Source: UBA6168 sp041752395
Lineage (GTDB): Bacteria; Bacteroidota; Bacteroidia; Chitinophagales; Saprospiraceae
DNA length: 29,466 nucleotides
NCBI GenBank assembly: GCA_041752395.1
Contig: JBGSWN010000036.1
Coordinates: 1 to 29,466 of the forward strand
Reading direction: 5' to 3'
Made by a program: the position numbers and the translations under genes. The notes beneath the pieces are model-generated. The model saw only the letters and a list, made by a program, of their open reading frames with translations, was not told the origin of the DNA and did not search any database. Of the stretch, positions 6,967 to 15,810 are shown piece after piece. Each line of letters begins with the position of its first letter. Position 1 is the stretch's first letter.

Positions 6967-9519
6967 ATGAATACAGGACAAAGAATTATCCCTATCAATA
7001 TTGAGGATGAAATGAAAACCGCATACATCGATTATTCGATGTCGGTTATCGTTTCCCGTGCGCTACCAGATGTGAGGGACGGATTGAAGCCAGTGCACCG
7101 GAGAGTTTTGTACGGGATGAACGAACTTGGCCTTTCCTACAACAAAGCACATAAAAAGTCTGCCCGTATCGTCGGTGAGGTGCTGGGTAAGTACCACCCA
7201 CACGGTGACTCGTCTGTTTATGACACCATGGTCAGGATGGCACAGGACTGGTCGCTCCGCTATCCGCTCGTTGATGGCCAAGGCAACTTCGGCTCAATGG
7301 ACGGTGACAGCCCGGCGGCCATGCGTTACACGGAGGCCCGGATGCGCAGGATTACCGATGAAATACTCGCGGACATTGAGAAAGACACCGTTGATTTTGC
7401 GCTCAATTTTGACGACACGCTCGAAGAGCCTACCGTCATGCCAACCCGCATTCCTAACCTCTTGATAAATGGAGCGTCGGGTATTGCTGTGGGTATGGCC
7501 ACCAACATGATGCCCCACAACCTCAGCGAGGTGGTGGATGGTGTCATGGCCACCATTGACAATCCAGAAATCACGATTGATGAGCTTTGCACCCATATCA
7601 AAGCGCCTGATTTTCCAACAGGGGGCATCATTCATGGTTACTCTGGGGTAAAAGAGGCATTTGAAACAGGCCGTGGCAGGGTTGTACTTCGTGGCCGTGC
7701 CGATATTGAAACGGCTGCAAACGGCAAAGAAACCATCATCATCACAGAAATACCTTACCAGGTAAACAAGGCGATGTTGGTCGCAAAAATTGCAGAACTG
7801 GCCAACGAGAAAAAAATCGAAGGAATCAGTGATGTACGTGATGAAAGCGACCGGACAGGGCTCCGGGTCGTCATTGAAGTGAAAAGGGATGCAATGGCGA
7901 GTATCGTGCTCAATTTCTTGTACAAACTCACCCCGCTTCAGTCTTCGTATGGTGTAAACAATGTGGCCTTGGTTCATGGTCGCCCGATGACCTTAAACGT
8001 CAAGCAAATGATTGTTGAGTTCATCGCTTTCCGTTTGGAGGTGATTGTACGCCGCACTAAATATGACCTTCGTAAAGCAGAAGAAAAGGCACACATCCTT
8101 GAGGGTTTGTTGATTGCGCTTGACCATTTGGATGAGGTAATCGCTCTGATTCGCAAGTCAGCCACGGTAGATGAAGCAAGAGAGGGACTGATGTCAACTT
8201 TTGCCCTATCCGAAATTCAAGCTAGGGCCATTCTTGAGATGCGTCTTTCTAGGCTTACTGGGCTTGAAAGGGATAAAGTGCGCAAGGAATACGAGGAAAC
8301 ATTGGAACTCATTGCGAAATACAAAGCAATCCTCGCCGATGAGGGAATTCGCCGTCAAATCATCAAGGATGAATTGACCGAGATAAAGGAAAGGTTTGGT
8401 GACGCACGTCGCACTGAAATCTCCTACGACGAAGGCGAAATCAACATGGAGGATTTCATTGCAGATGAAAATGTAGTGGTTACGATTTCCCATGCTGGAT
8501 ACATCAAGCGGACTGCAGTTTCGGAATACCGCACCCAGACTAGGGGTGGTCGAGGTGCAAGGGGCAGTAAGACAAAAGACGAAGATTTCATCGAACATAT
8601 GTTTGTGGCCAGTAACCACAATTACCTCATGTTTTTCACAGAACAAGGCAAATGTTACTGGATGCGGGTTTATGAAATTCCAGAAGGCACCAAGAATTCA
8701 GGTGGCCGTTTTATCCAAAACGTGTTGGCTATTGCCGCAAATGATAAAGTGAAAGCCTACATCATCGTTCAAAATTTGAACGACCAGGAATTTTTGGACA
8801 ACAACTACATCCTTTTCTGCACAAAACAAGGGCAAGTCAAGAAAACATTGGTGGAAGCCTATTCTCGCCCAAGGGAGGGAGGAATCATTGCCATCAGTAT
8901 TAATGAAGGCGACCAATTGCTGGAAGCAAAATTGACGAATGGCAACAACGAAGTTTTCATAGCTTCAAAAGCTGGTAACGCCATCCACTTCATGGAGAAA
9001 AACGTTCGCCCGATGGGCAGGAACACGGCAGGTGTGAACGGTCTAACTTTGGAAGATGAAAACGATGCAGTTGTTGGCATGGCCATCGTTGAGCCGAACG
9101 ACCTTTCCCATACCATCCTCACAATTTCAGAAAAAGGAACGGGCAAGCGAACTTTAGCAAACGACTACCGCCTTACCAACAGAGGTGGAAAGGGTGTTAA
9201 AACCATGGAGATTACGGAGAAAACAGGTGACGTAATTGCCATCAAAGCGGTAGCAGAGGATGAGGACTTGATGATTACGACCAAGTCAGGCATCGTGATT
9301 CGGATGCTGGTAAGTGATATCCGGGTAATGGGACGTGCTACACAAGGAGTCCGAGTAATTCGAGTTGATGGTGACGATGAAATCGCCGATGTAACCGTTG
9401 TTCCTCATGAGGAGGAGGTGGAAATAGAAGCTACAGTTGAAGGTGTGGAAGGCCAGATTGAAGCGCCAACCGAACCAGAAAACAATACACCACCAACCAA
9501 CGATGAAATTGAAAATTGA
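6967..9519 (+). CDS. gyrA: DNA gyrase subunit A
   Basis: The DNA-cleaving subunit of gyrase, which with GyrB introduces negative supercoils. It has 850 residues. The N-terminal topoisomerase domain contains the catalytic tyrosine (Tyr121 in AMRYTEARM, equivalent to E. coli Tyr122). The quinolone region reads HGDSSVYD: Ser82 and Asp86 match the sensitive-type Ser83 and Asp87 of E. coli, with Ser in place of Ala84. A GyrA box (QTRGGRG, about residues 524-530) opens the C-terminal beta-pinwheel and separates this from ParC; a related NRGGKG lies late in the pinwheel. The end is a long acidic tail. A TTG directly before the ATG is ignored. It has its own promoter and stands as a single gene. Confidence 0.97.
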   Translation: MNTGQRIIPINIEDEMKTAYIDYSMSVIVSRALPDVRDGLKPVHRRVLYGMNELGLSYNKAHKKSARIVGEVLGKYHPHGDSSVYDTMVRMAQDWSLRYPLVDGQGNFGSMDGDSPAAMRYTEARMRRITDEILADIEKDTVDFALNFDDTLEEPTVMPTRIPNLLINGASGIAVGMATNMMPHNLSEVVDGVMATIDNPEITIDELCTHIKAPDFPTGGIIHGYSGVKEAFETGRGRVVLRGRADIETAANGKETIIITEIPYQVNKAMLVAKIAELANEKKIEGISDVRDESDRTGLRVVIEVKRDAMASIVLNFLYKLTPLQSSYGVNNVALVHGRPMTLNVKQMIVEFIAFRLEVIVRRTKYDLRKAEEKAHILEGLLIALDHLDEVIALIRKSATVDEAREGLMSTFALSEIQARAILEMRLSRLTGLERDKVRKEYEETLELIAKYKAILADEGIRRQIIKDELTEIKERFGDARRTEISYDEGEINMEDFIADENVVVTISHAGYIKRTAVSEYRTQTRGGRGARGSKTKDEDFIEHMFVASNHNYLMFFTEQGKCYWMRVYEIPEGTKNSGGRFIQNVLAIAANDKVKAYIIVQNLNDQEFLDNNYILFCTKQGQVKKTLVEAYSRPREGGIIAISINEGDQLLEAKLTNGNNEVFIASKAGNAIHFMEKNVRPMGRNTAGVNGLTLEDENDAVVGMAIVEPNDLSHTILTISEKGTGKRTLANDYRLTNRGGKGVKTMEITEKTGDVIAIKAVAEDEDLMITTKSGIVIRMLVSDIRVMGRATQGVRVIRVDGDDEIADVTVVPHEEEVEIEATVEGVEGQIEAPTEPENNTPPTNDEIEN

Positions 9520-9669
9520 GTCTATTGAGAGGACTTTCTTAGATTTTATTGGAATCTTAACAATTCAATTCATGCCATTTAGTGCATTTTTTCGTCAATG
9601 ATGTGTTTCAAAACATTCTCAATTTTGAAAACATTAGGAACGAGAACATTAAATTAAATTAACATCAAC

Positions 9670-10995
9670 ATGAAAAAAGTTGTATTCGGCCTCTTGGCCA
9701 CATTTCTATTCACAAATTTTCTAACAGCCCAAGACGACCCAGAAAAGGCACTTGGAAAAGCAGACAAAGCTTTGGCTGCTTATGCTCAAAACTTGGATCC
9801 AACTACCAATGAGGGTAAACTTAAAGAAGCAGTTGAGTTGATTGACTTTGCTTCAGCAGCTGATATCAACAAGGGAAAAGTTAGGACCTGGCTGACCAAA
9901 GGCGAAATCTACAACGCCTTGGCCGACCGTGACCTCACAAACATGATTAAAAACCCAGATTTTGCTCCGCAATATCCAGATGCGCCCGTTGTGGCTGCCC
10001 AATCTTATCTAAAAGCAGCGGAAATTGCTACAAAAAAATATGAAACCAAAGAGGCCGTAAAAGGCATGATGGAAGCGGCAGGCAAGCTGAACAATATTGG
10101 TAACAGCCAAATCAAACACGCGGATTACGCAGGTGCCTTCAAATCACTTGAAATGGTGATAAAGGTAAACGACGCTGCAAAGAAAAATGGTGGTGAACCA
10201 GTGATTGCGGATACCGACTTGCCTAATCACAAATATGTAGTAGCATATTGCGCTGCTGCTGCCGGTAATAAAGAAGCTGCTGGAAATCTTTTCAAGGAAC
10301 TTTATGATGCAGATAGTGGTGAGGCTGCTGTTTACGCTCAATATTTTGATTACTTGTACCAGAGTGGCAAAAAGGAGGAGGCTTGGAAAGTATTTGACAA
10401 AGGCCAATCCAAATTCCCAACCAGCACTGAGATTTTGTTTGCGGGCATCAATGCCAAAATAGCTGAAAAAGACTACGAAGCATTGAAAAATATGCTCAAC
10501 AAAGCTATTGAAGCTGAACCCGATAATCCTTCAATTTACTCAGCATTGGGCAATGTTTACATGAGCCTTTTCAATGATGAATATGCCAAGGACAACAACT
10601 CTGAGGTTGCCAAAGGTTATTTTGACGAGGCACTCAAGTACTTTAACAAAGCCATTAGCATTGATGCAAATCAGTTTGACGCAATTTACAGCATCGGATC
10701 TTTGTACTTCAATAAAGCCGTGGAGCTCATCAAAGTAGCGAACAGCCTGCCTCCTGGCAAAGATGGTCAAAAAAAGTATGACTCATTAACTACTGAGTCA
10801 AAAGACTTGATGACAAAAGCTTTGCCTTATTTCCAAAAAACGGAAGCCATGCAGGCAAGTGACATCAACACGTTGATAGCCTTATCCGAAATCTATGCTC
10901 GTATGAATGATTTTGAGAAATCAGGAGAATTCAAAAAGCGCTTGGAAAAAGTTCGGGGTGGCGAAAACCTAACTGAGTCTTATTTTAAGAAGTAA
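9670..10995 (+). CDS. Exported TPR-repeat protein
   Basis: A 441-residue protein with a clear signal peptide (MKKVVFGLLATFLFTNFLTAQ, cleavage likely after TAQ, residue 21), so it is exported to the periplasm or beyond. The rest is helical and alanine-rich with tetratricopeptide-like units, for example AWKVFDKGQSKFPTSTEILF, IEAEPDNPSIYSALGNVYM and FNKAISIDANQFDAIYSIGS. TPR arrays act as scaffolds for protein assemblies; no catalytic motif is visible. It has a terminator immediately downstream and a 150-base AT-rich upstream region, so it is probably a single-gene unit. Related exported TPR proteins are common in Bacteroidota with unknown partners. The fold call is strong; the function is unknown. 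Confidence 0.8.
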   Translation: MKKVVFGLLATFLFTNFLTAQDDPEKALGKADKALAAYAQNLDPTTNEGKLKEAVELIDFASAADINKGKVRTWLTKGEIYNALADRDLTNMIKNPDFAPQYPDAPVVAAQSYLKAAEIATKKYETKEAVKGMMEAAGKLNNIGNSQIKHADYAGAFKSLEMVIKVNDAAKKNGGEPVIADTDLPNHKYVVAYCAAAAGNKEAAGNLFKELYDADSGEAAVYAQYFDYLYQSGKKEEAWKVFDKGQSKFPTSTEILFAGINAKIAEKDYEALKNMLNKAIEAEPDNPSIYSALGNVYMSLFNDEYAKDNNSEVAKGYFDEALKYFNKAISIDANQFDAIYSIGSLYFNKAVELIKVANSLPPGKDGQKKYDSLTTESKDLMTKALPYFQKTEAMQASDINTLIALSEIYARMNDFEKSGEFKKRLEKVRGGENLTESYFKK

Positions 10996-11019
10996 TCTTG
11001 GTGAAAATTAATCAAGCTG

Positions 11020-11058
11020 AGGGCAGAAGCGAATTTATCGCTTCTGCCCTATTTTTTT
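11020..11058 (+). terminator. Strong Rho-independent terminator after the TPR gene
   Basis: A perfect 13-bp stem (11020-11032 with 11038-11050), 5-base loop and T-run at 11052-11058, starting about 25 bases after the stop codon. Confidence 0.9.
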
Positions 11059-11140
11059 GTAGAAAGTCCTGGAAAAGCCATTTGCCTCAAGTATTAATTG
11101 ACATTTTGACGAAATTTGTAAACAAATAAGTTTCAAATCC

Positions 11141-11148
11141 TATATTTG
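11141..11148 (+). promoter_or_regulatory. -7 promoter element for the peptide-exporter operon
   Basis: TATATTTG is an exact match to TAnnTTTG. A TTTG at 11115-11118 lies 22 bases upstream, slightly further than the usual 19. The predicted transcript start near 11154 leaves a leader of about 280 bases before the exporter gene. Confidence 0.55.
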
Positions 11149-11153
11149 CAGTT

Positions 11154-11437
11154 CCTCACACCACCCTAAGTGTTTTATTGCTACTTAAGAGCCAACTTTC
11201 GTTCCACTACTATTTTCCACCCATTTACAAAATTTGCTGCCGCAATAATTACAGTTCACTCGATTCGGTACGGTTATTGCGCCTGATTACTAAGCTGTTA
11301 CGCTTGGTAATTAGATAAATGTCTGAGAGAAACTACACAGGGAGGCAAAATACTATTACTCGTTTTATCTTCGGGAAAGATGAAAGCACTGGCGCTTATT
11401 TAGTGTTGCCAGCCATTCCCGATGTATTCAAGCAGCT
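11154..11437 (+). promoter_or_regulatory. Long structured 5' leader of the peptide exporter
   Basis: This 284-base stretch has no convincing gene but holds three inverted repeats. A weak one pairs 11167-11171 with 11183-11187. A 10-bp stem pairs 11241-11250 with 11272-11281 around a 21-base loop. A 13-bp stem including two G-T pairs joins 11283-11295 with 11302-11314 around a 6-base loop and ends four bases before an ATG at 11319. No T-run follows the last stem, so it is not a simple terminator. It may be a regulatory leader or small RNA; it matches no riboswitch that I recognise. Confidence 0.4.
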
Positions 11438-13633
11438 ATGTCTAAAAAGTACCCTCATTTCAAGCAATTGCATTCCCGAGATTGTGGGATTGTCTGCCTT
11501 CGGATGATTGCCCAATTTTATGGTAAGTTTTTCACCACCGAACAACTTCGCCCGCTGGCCTTCCAAAAAGCCGAGGGGGTCAGCCTGCTGAATGTCAGTG
11601 AAGCCTCAGAACAAATCGGAATGCACACGGTTGGTGCTAAATTGACTTACAACCGCCTTATTGACGACATCCCCTTGCCTGGTATTGCACATTGGAAAGA
11701 GAATCATTTCGTCGTCGTTTACGAAGCAGACCAGCGTCAGGTAACAATAGGCGACCCAGATGCCGAACAACTCGCTACCATTTCAAGCCAAGAATTTATA
11801 CAAGGTTGGATAGGACCAAATGCTGGCTATGAACAAGAAGGTGTCATTTTGCTGATGGAGCCCACCGCTAGTTTCTTTACCAGTGAAAATAAACCAACCG
11901 ATCGGAACAAGACATTTTTCCTGTGGGATAATCTGAAAGGGTACAAGAAATTATTGGGTTTTCTCGCCGCAGCAATCTTCGTTGGTGCGCTGCTGGCAGT
12001 CACTTTTCCATTCATCATCCAACTCATTGTTGATGAAAGTATCGAACAGCAAAATGCAGACCTTTTGCCTAAAGTGCTGTTGGCTTGGGTCGTGCTTTTT
12101 ATCAGCCAAATCGGTTTGGACTTTATCCGAAGATTCCTGCTTTTTCATATTGGTGCTAAACTGAACATCAAACTCCTGACCGATTTCATCATTCGGGTGC
12201 TTCAATTGCCAGCCACTTTTTTCCAGTCAAGGATGACGGATGATGTAATGCAGACGCTGTACGACAACCCCAGGGTACAACGATTTTTCACAAAGGACGC
12301 CATCTCCGTCTTTTATGCATCCATTTCCATTCTTTTCTTCATGCTAGCCTTGCTGGCTTTCAGCCGAAAAATATTTCTTACCGTTGCGGGTTTCGCTGTT
12401 TTGCAGTGGCTGTTCGTGCGTTTTTTCATAAAAAAAAGAAAAGCACTGAACTACAACCGCCACAAATTCGGGGCCGAACGTTACAGCCGACTGACCGACC
12501 TAATTCGAGGAATCCGGGACATCAAACTGTCCAATGCAGAACAGACCCAACGCTGGGCTTGGGAGCGCTCCGAAGCCCAACTCTACAAGGTTGGTCGCTC
12601 CTACTCGCTATCCGATGAACTATCCATTCAAATCCCATTTTCATTGGGTGAGCTTCGCAATATCCTAGTCATTTATTTTGCAGCGATTGCCGTCATTGAA
12701 GGGAGCATGTCCATCGGCGTGATGGTAGCCACCTTGTTCATTTTAACCCAATTAACAAGTCCAATCCGCCAGTTGATTGAGTTCTTCTTGAGCTGGCAAG
12801 AAGCCAAATTGGGGTTGGAACGGATGAATGAAGTCTTCCATTACGACAAAGAACTTAAAGGCGAAAAAATAGACATGCTCCCCAAAGATGGCATTCTGGA
12901 AGGTGAAAACATTTCATTCCGTTATGAAGGCGAGCATTCACCTTGGGTGCTCCGCAACTTGGATTTTTATATTCCGAAGGGGAAAACCACCGCTGTGGTG
13001 GGCCCTAACGGCAGTGGGAAATCAACGATGCTGGACTTAATGACCACCTTTTTGCAACCGCAAGAAGGCATTTTGAAATTTGGCCAAATCCGGCTTTCTG
13101 ATTACCAAACTTCAACTTGGTTGGGGCATTGCGGCGTGGTAACTCAAAACGGCCATCTATTTTTCGACACCATCGCCAGAAACATCGTATTGGGCGAGGA
13201 ATCCATTGATAGCAAAAGGATGATAGAGGCAGCGAAAATTGCCAATATTTTGCCCTTTCTCGAACGGCTTCAAAATGGTTTTTACACCATGGTAGGGGAA
13301 GGTGGGGTTGGTTTGAGCAAAGCGCAGCGACAAGGTATTCTAATTGCTCGGGCCATTTACAAACAGCCGCAGATTCTGCTTTTAGATGAAGCCACCAACG
13401 ACCTCGACGCCCAAAACGAAGCCATCGTCTTGAGCCGGATTGAAGAAGCTTTTAAGGGTAAAACCGTGGTCATCTTCACCAGTCGAATCAATTTACCCTT
13501 TCGAATTGACAATGTAGTTCCGTTAGCTCCACCGAGGTCAAATAATGAAAATCGCTCTTTATTGGCAGGTTCACGGGGCGGCAATGGCAATGTTTTGCCT
13601 GACAATTTCGAAGAAGTGCTGCAAATTGACTGA
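11438..13633 (+). CDS. Peptidase C39-domain ABC exporter
   Basis: A 731-residue fused protease, membrane and ATPase protein of the type that trims leader peptides and exports bacteriocins or other small peptides. Residues 1-150 are a C39 protease with an intact catalytic set: Gln10, Cys16 (RDCGIVCLRM), His90 (NHFVVV) and Asp106 (GDPD). Several membrane segments follow at about 165-450. The nucleotide-binding domain has a normal Walker A (GPNGSGKST), Q-loop and Walker B (ILLLDEATND), but the ABC signature reads LSKAQ instead of LSGGQ and the H-loop reads TSRI instead of THRL. The HlyD-type gene follows after 35 bases, so the two form an operon. No precursor gene with a Gly-Gly leader is visible nearby. 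Class is secure; activity and cargo are uncertain. Confidence 0.88.
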   Translation: MSKKYPHFKQLHSRDCGIVCLRMIAQFYGKFFTTEQLRPLAFQKAEGVSLLNVSEASEQIGMHTVGAKLTYNRLIDDIPLPGIAHWKENHFVVVYEADQRQVTIGDPDAEQLATISSQEFIQGWIGPNAGYEQEGVILLMEPTASFFTSENKPTDRNKTFFLWDNLKGYKKLLGFLAAAIFVGALLAVTFPFIIQLIVDESIEQQNADLLPKVLLAWVVLFISQIGLDFIRRFLLFHIGAKLNIKLLTDFIIRVLQLPATFFQSRMTDDVMQTLYDNPRVQRFFTKDAISVFYASISILFFMLALLAFSRKIFLTVAGFAVLQWLFVRFFIKKRKALNYNRHKFGAERYSRLTDLIRGIRDIKLSNAEQTQRWAWERSEAQLYKVGRSYSLSDELSIQIPFSLGELRNILVIYFAAIAVIEGSMSIGVMVATLFILTQLTSPIRQLIEFFLSWQEAKLGLERMNEVFHYDKELKGEKIDMLPKDGILEGENISFRYEGEHSPWVLRNLDFYIPKGKTTAVVGPNGSGKSTMLDLMTTFLQPQEGILKFGQIRLSDYQTSTWLGHCGVVTQNGHLFFDTIARNIVLGEESIDSKRMIEAAKIANILPFLERLQNGFYTMVGEGGVGLSKAQRQGILIARAIYKQPQILLLDEATNDLDAQNEAIVLSRIEEAFKGKTVVIFTSRINLPFRIDNVVPLAPPRSNNENRSLLAGSRGGNGNVLPDNFEEVLQID

Positions 13634-13668
13634 GCCAGGCATTGGTTTTATTGAAAACAAAAAGCAAA

Positions 13669-14952
13669 ATGAAAGAGGACAATATTGAATATCTGAGTGG
13701 AGAAGTAAAGGAAATACTGGCCTCCCCACCAGCTTCGGTAGCTACAATAGGCACCATTATTTTCGTGAGCGTGGTTTTCCTAATAGCTGGAGTCGGCTAC
13801 TTTTTTAAATATCCTGAAATCGTGACCGGGGAGGTCTTCATCACAACACAAACACCTCCTGTGGCAGTAATTTCCCAAAAATCCGAGTATATCGCCGAAT
13901 TGAAAGTGGCAAACAACTCAACCGTTAGCACAGGCGATTTGCTTTTGGTTTTTCCTTCAAAATCTGATTACAACGATGTCTTGGCCTTGGAAAACGACCT
14001 TGAAACCATCGGCCAACTTGACCTCGAAAAATTGCGGAATTACAAACCAAACCAGGGGCTGAAACTTGGTGAACTTTCACAAACCTACTCAAATTTCATC
14101 ACCGCTTTTGAGTTGGTGCCTTTGACGGAATCTGGCAATATTGACTACGCTACGGTGGTGGCAGTGGAGAACAGCAATTCCCAATTGCAGCGCCAATTGA
14201 AATCACTGGAAGCATCCTTGCCAACACTTCGTGTTGCTGCCACTGCGCTAGAAAAGGAAAAAAAGGGTGCGGCGGATTTGTACGGAAAAACCATTGACAC
14301 TTCCTACACGGCGCTCATTTTCAAGATTGAATCAGAAATCAAAAACAAGCTTTCAGAAATCAAAAAAGCCGAGGCAAAAATCGAGGAAATAAAGGGTGAA
14401 ATTTCAAAATCAAATGTGCGGAAACTGCAAGCCCAAACACAGGCGGAAGCTGGCGCTGGCCAGGCCATTTTTCAATTGAACCGCAAATTGGACGACCTGA
14501 AAAAGGAGGTCAAAAATTGGAAAAACCTTTACCTCGTAGTCGCTCCGGCCGACGGAATATTACAATTTTATGCCGACCTCAAGCCCGGGCAGCTCGTGGC
14601 CGCTGGCGATATTTTGTTCAACATCATGGCCAAGGAAAACGGCGGTTACGTTGGTAAAGTAAAGCTGCCAGTGGACAAAAGCAGCAAAGTGAAAGAGGGT
14701 CAAATCGTGAATATCAAATTTGTGAAATACCCCTTCCGGGAATATGGAACAGTGCGGGCAAAGATGGGCACGGTAAATCCAGTGGCACGGGACAACGCAT
14801 TTTATGCAGACATCCAACTTGGTAATATATTGGTGACTACTCTCAACCGGAAACTAGATTTTTACCAAGACATGAATGGCAAAGCAGAAATCACAACAGA
14901 CGATAGGACGTTTATCGGCAAGCTCTTCGAAAAATTTACAGCAAATTTTTAA
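13669..14952 (+). CDS. HlyD-family membrane fusion (adaptor) protein
   Basis: A 427-residue periplasmic adaptor, the expected partner of the peptidase-ABC exporter just upstream. It has a short cytosolic N-terminus, one membrane anchor at about residues 24-46, a first half-lipoyl strand set (PPVAVISQKSEYIAELKV), a long coiled coil with repeated Lys/Glu heptads at about 200-285, a second half-lipoyl segment (VVAPADGILQFYADLKPGQ) and a C-terminal beta-barrel with KEGQIVNIKF. Such adaptors join the inner-membrane exporter to an outer-membrane TolC channel, which is not encoded here. ATG at 13669 is preferred over an in-frame TTG at 13642. The gene ends ten bases from the convergent permease gene, with no terminator seen. 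Confidence 0.88.
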   Translation: MKEDNIEYLSGEVKEILASPPASVATIGTIIFVSVVFLIAGVGYFFKYPEIVTGEVFITTQTPPVAVISQKSEYIAELKVANNSTVSTGDLLLVFPSKSDYNDVLALENDLETIGQLDLEKLRNYKPNQGLKLGELSQTYSNFITAFELVPLTESGNIDYATVVAVENSNSQLQRQLKSLEASLPTLRVAATALEKEKKGAADLYGKTIDTSYTALIFKIESEIKNKLSEIKKAEAKIEEIKGEISKSNVRKLQAQTQAEAGAGQAIFQLNRKLDDLKKEVKNWKNLYLVVAPADGILQFYADLKPGQLVAAGDILFNIMAKENGGYVGKVKLPVDKSSKVKEGQIVNIKFVKYPFREYGTVRAKMGTVNPVARDNAFYADIQLGNILVTTLNRKLDFYQDMNGKAEITTDDRTFIGKLFEKFTANF

Positions 14953-14962
14953 TAAAAATAGT

Positions 14963-15778
14963 TTACAAGTCACTGTTTTTCAATCGTTTATAACTAAAGA
15001 ACAAGAATAGGCTTGTGTAAATAGCCGTAGCAATTCCTGCCTCCCATGGGGTTAATATCACCCTGAATCCTTGTTGGGCAATCGCACCAAAAAAAGTGGA
15101 TGCAACTGGCAATGGCGCTAAATCTTCTATCGCATTTAAGGGCATAAAACTCATGCTTACATTTTTTATGACAAAAAACATCATCACCCAACGAATAATG
15201 GGTTCCAACATCATTATATAGGCCAAGTATAAAAATAATGCAATACCCGTTCTTTTTACCAATAATCCAATTAAAAGGCCAAAGCTCATATAGCCCATAC
15301 TCATCAGCCAGTATCTTGGAATCATATCGGCATTCTTGAAAACGGTGGAAAAATAAAGCGTGTCATTCACATGAAAAAACCCAATAACCAAAGCACATAC
15401 CACATAATAAATAGTGGCAATCGTTGCAATAGTTACCATAAATAATAATTTACTTTTAAAATAATCTTCCCGATTTAACCCCACTATGATGTTTTGCCGC
15501 AAAGTTTTGTTTGCATATTCGTTTGTAACCATTAAAACAGCCATAAAACCCAGCACGAAAAACACCATCCAATTACCGATATATCCTAGCCATTCCCAAA
15601 TAGTCGGGAAGGAAAATAATTGTACCGCTGGGTTAAAACCGACAGCATCCCCGTTTACTTGAATTGTTTTTCCTACAAAAAGTGATGCAGGGAGCAATAT
15701 GATATAGGCAATGGCTAAAATTCTAAAAAGCACATAATCCTTCTGTTTTAGCCATTCTAGTTTAAGCAAATGCAGCAT
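14963..15778 (-). CDS. ABC-2-type transporter permease
   Basis: A 271-residue membrane protein with about six hydrophobic segments, the first at residues 18-36, and an ABC-2/DUF4184-like layout: N-terminal LLKLEWLKQKDY followed by membrane helix, then NEYANKTLRQNIIVGLNRED, a cytoplasmic coupling segment typical of this permease class. It lies 32 bases downstream of the ATPase gene on the same strand and must be its membrane partner. Substrates for this group include lipids, peptides and antibiotics, but none can be named. The gene is visibly AT-richer than the ATPase gene, suggesting a different codon history or the usual bias of membrane genes. Confidence 0.82.
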   Translation of the reverse strand: MLHLLKLEWLKQKDYVLFRILAIAYIILLPASLFVGKTIQVNGDAVGFNPAVQLFSFPTIWEWLGYIGNWMVFFVLGFMAVLMVTNEYANKTLRQNIIVGLNREDYFKSKLLFMVTIATIATIYYVVCALVIGFFHVNDTLYFSTVFKNADMIPRYWLMSMGYMSFGLLIGLLVKRTGIALFLYLAYIMMLEPIIRWVMMFFVIKNVSMSFMPLNAIEDLAPLPVASTFFGAIAQQGFRVILTPWEAGIATAIYTSLFLFFSYKRLKNSDL

Positions 15779-15810
15779 GGTGGAATTGGTTTGACGATTT
15801 GAATTCTATG

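Noticed and set aside
7201..7224. Possible quinolone-resistance change in GyrA.
   Set aside because: The serine and aspartate at the two main positions match the sensitive type; only the position equivalent to Ala84 differs (Ser), which is common variation.
7294..7977. A 227-codon minus-strand ORF opposite gyrA.
   Set aside because: It overlaps the catalytic region of GyrA and has no recognisable features.
11239..11320. The stem-loop cluster before 11319 considered as a tRNA or tmRNA-like gene.
   Set aside because: No cloverleaf arms, no T-loop consensus and no CCA end could be fitted.
11319..11507. A 62-codon ORF upstream of and overlapping the peptide exporter, considered as its precursor peptide.
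   Set aside because: It has no Gly-Gly leader, no core-like region, and its last 70 bases overlap the conserved start of the C39 domain in another frame. It was kept only as part of the leader description.
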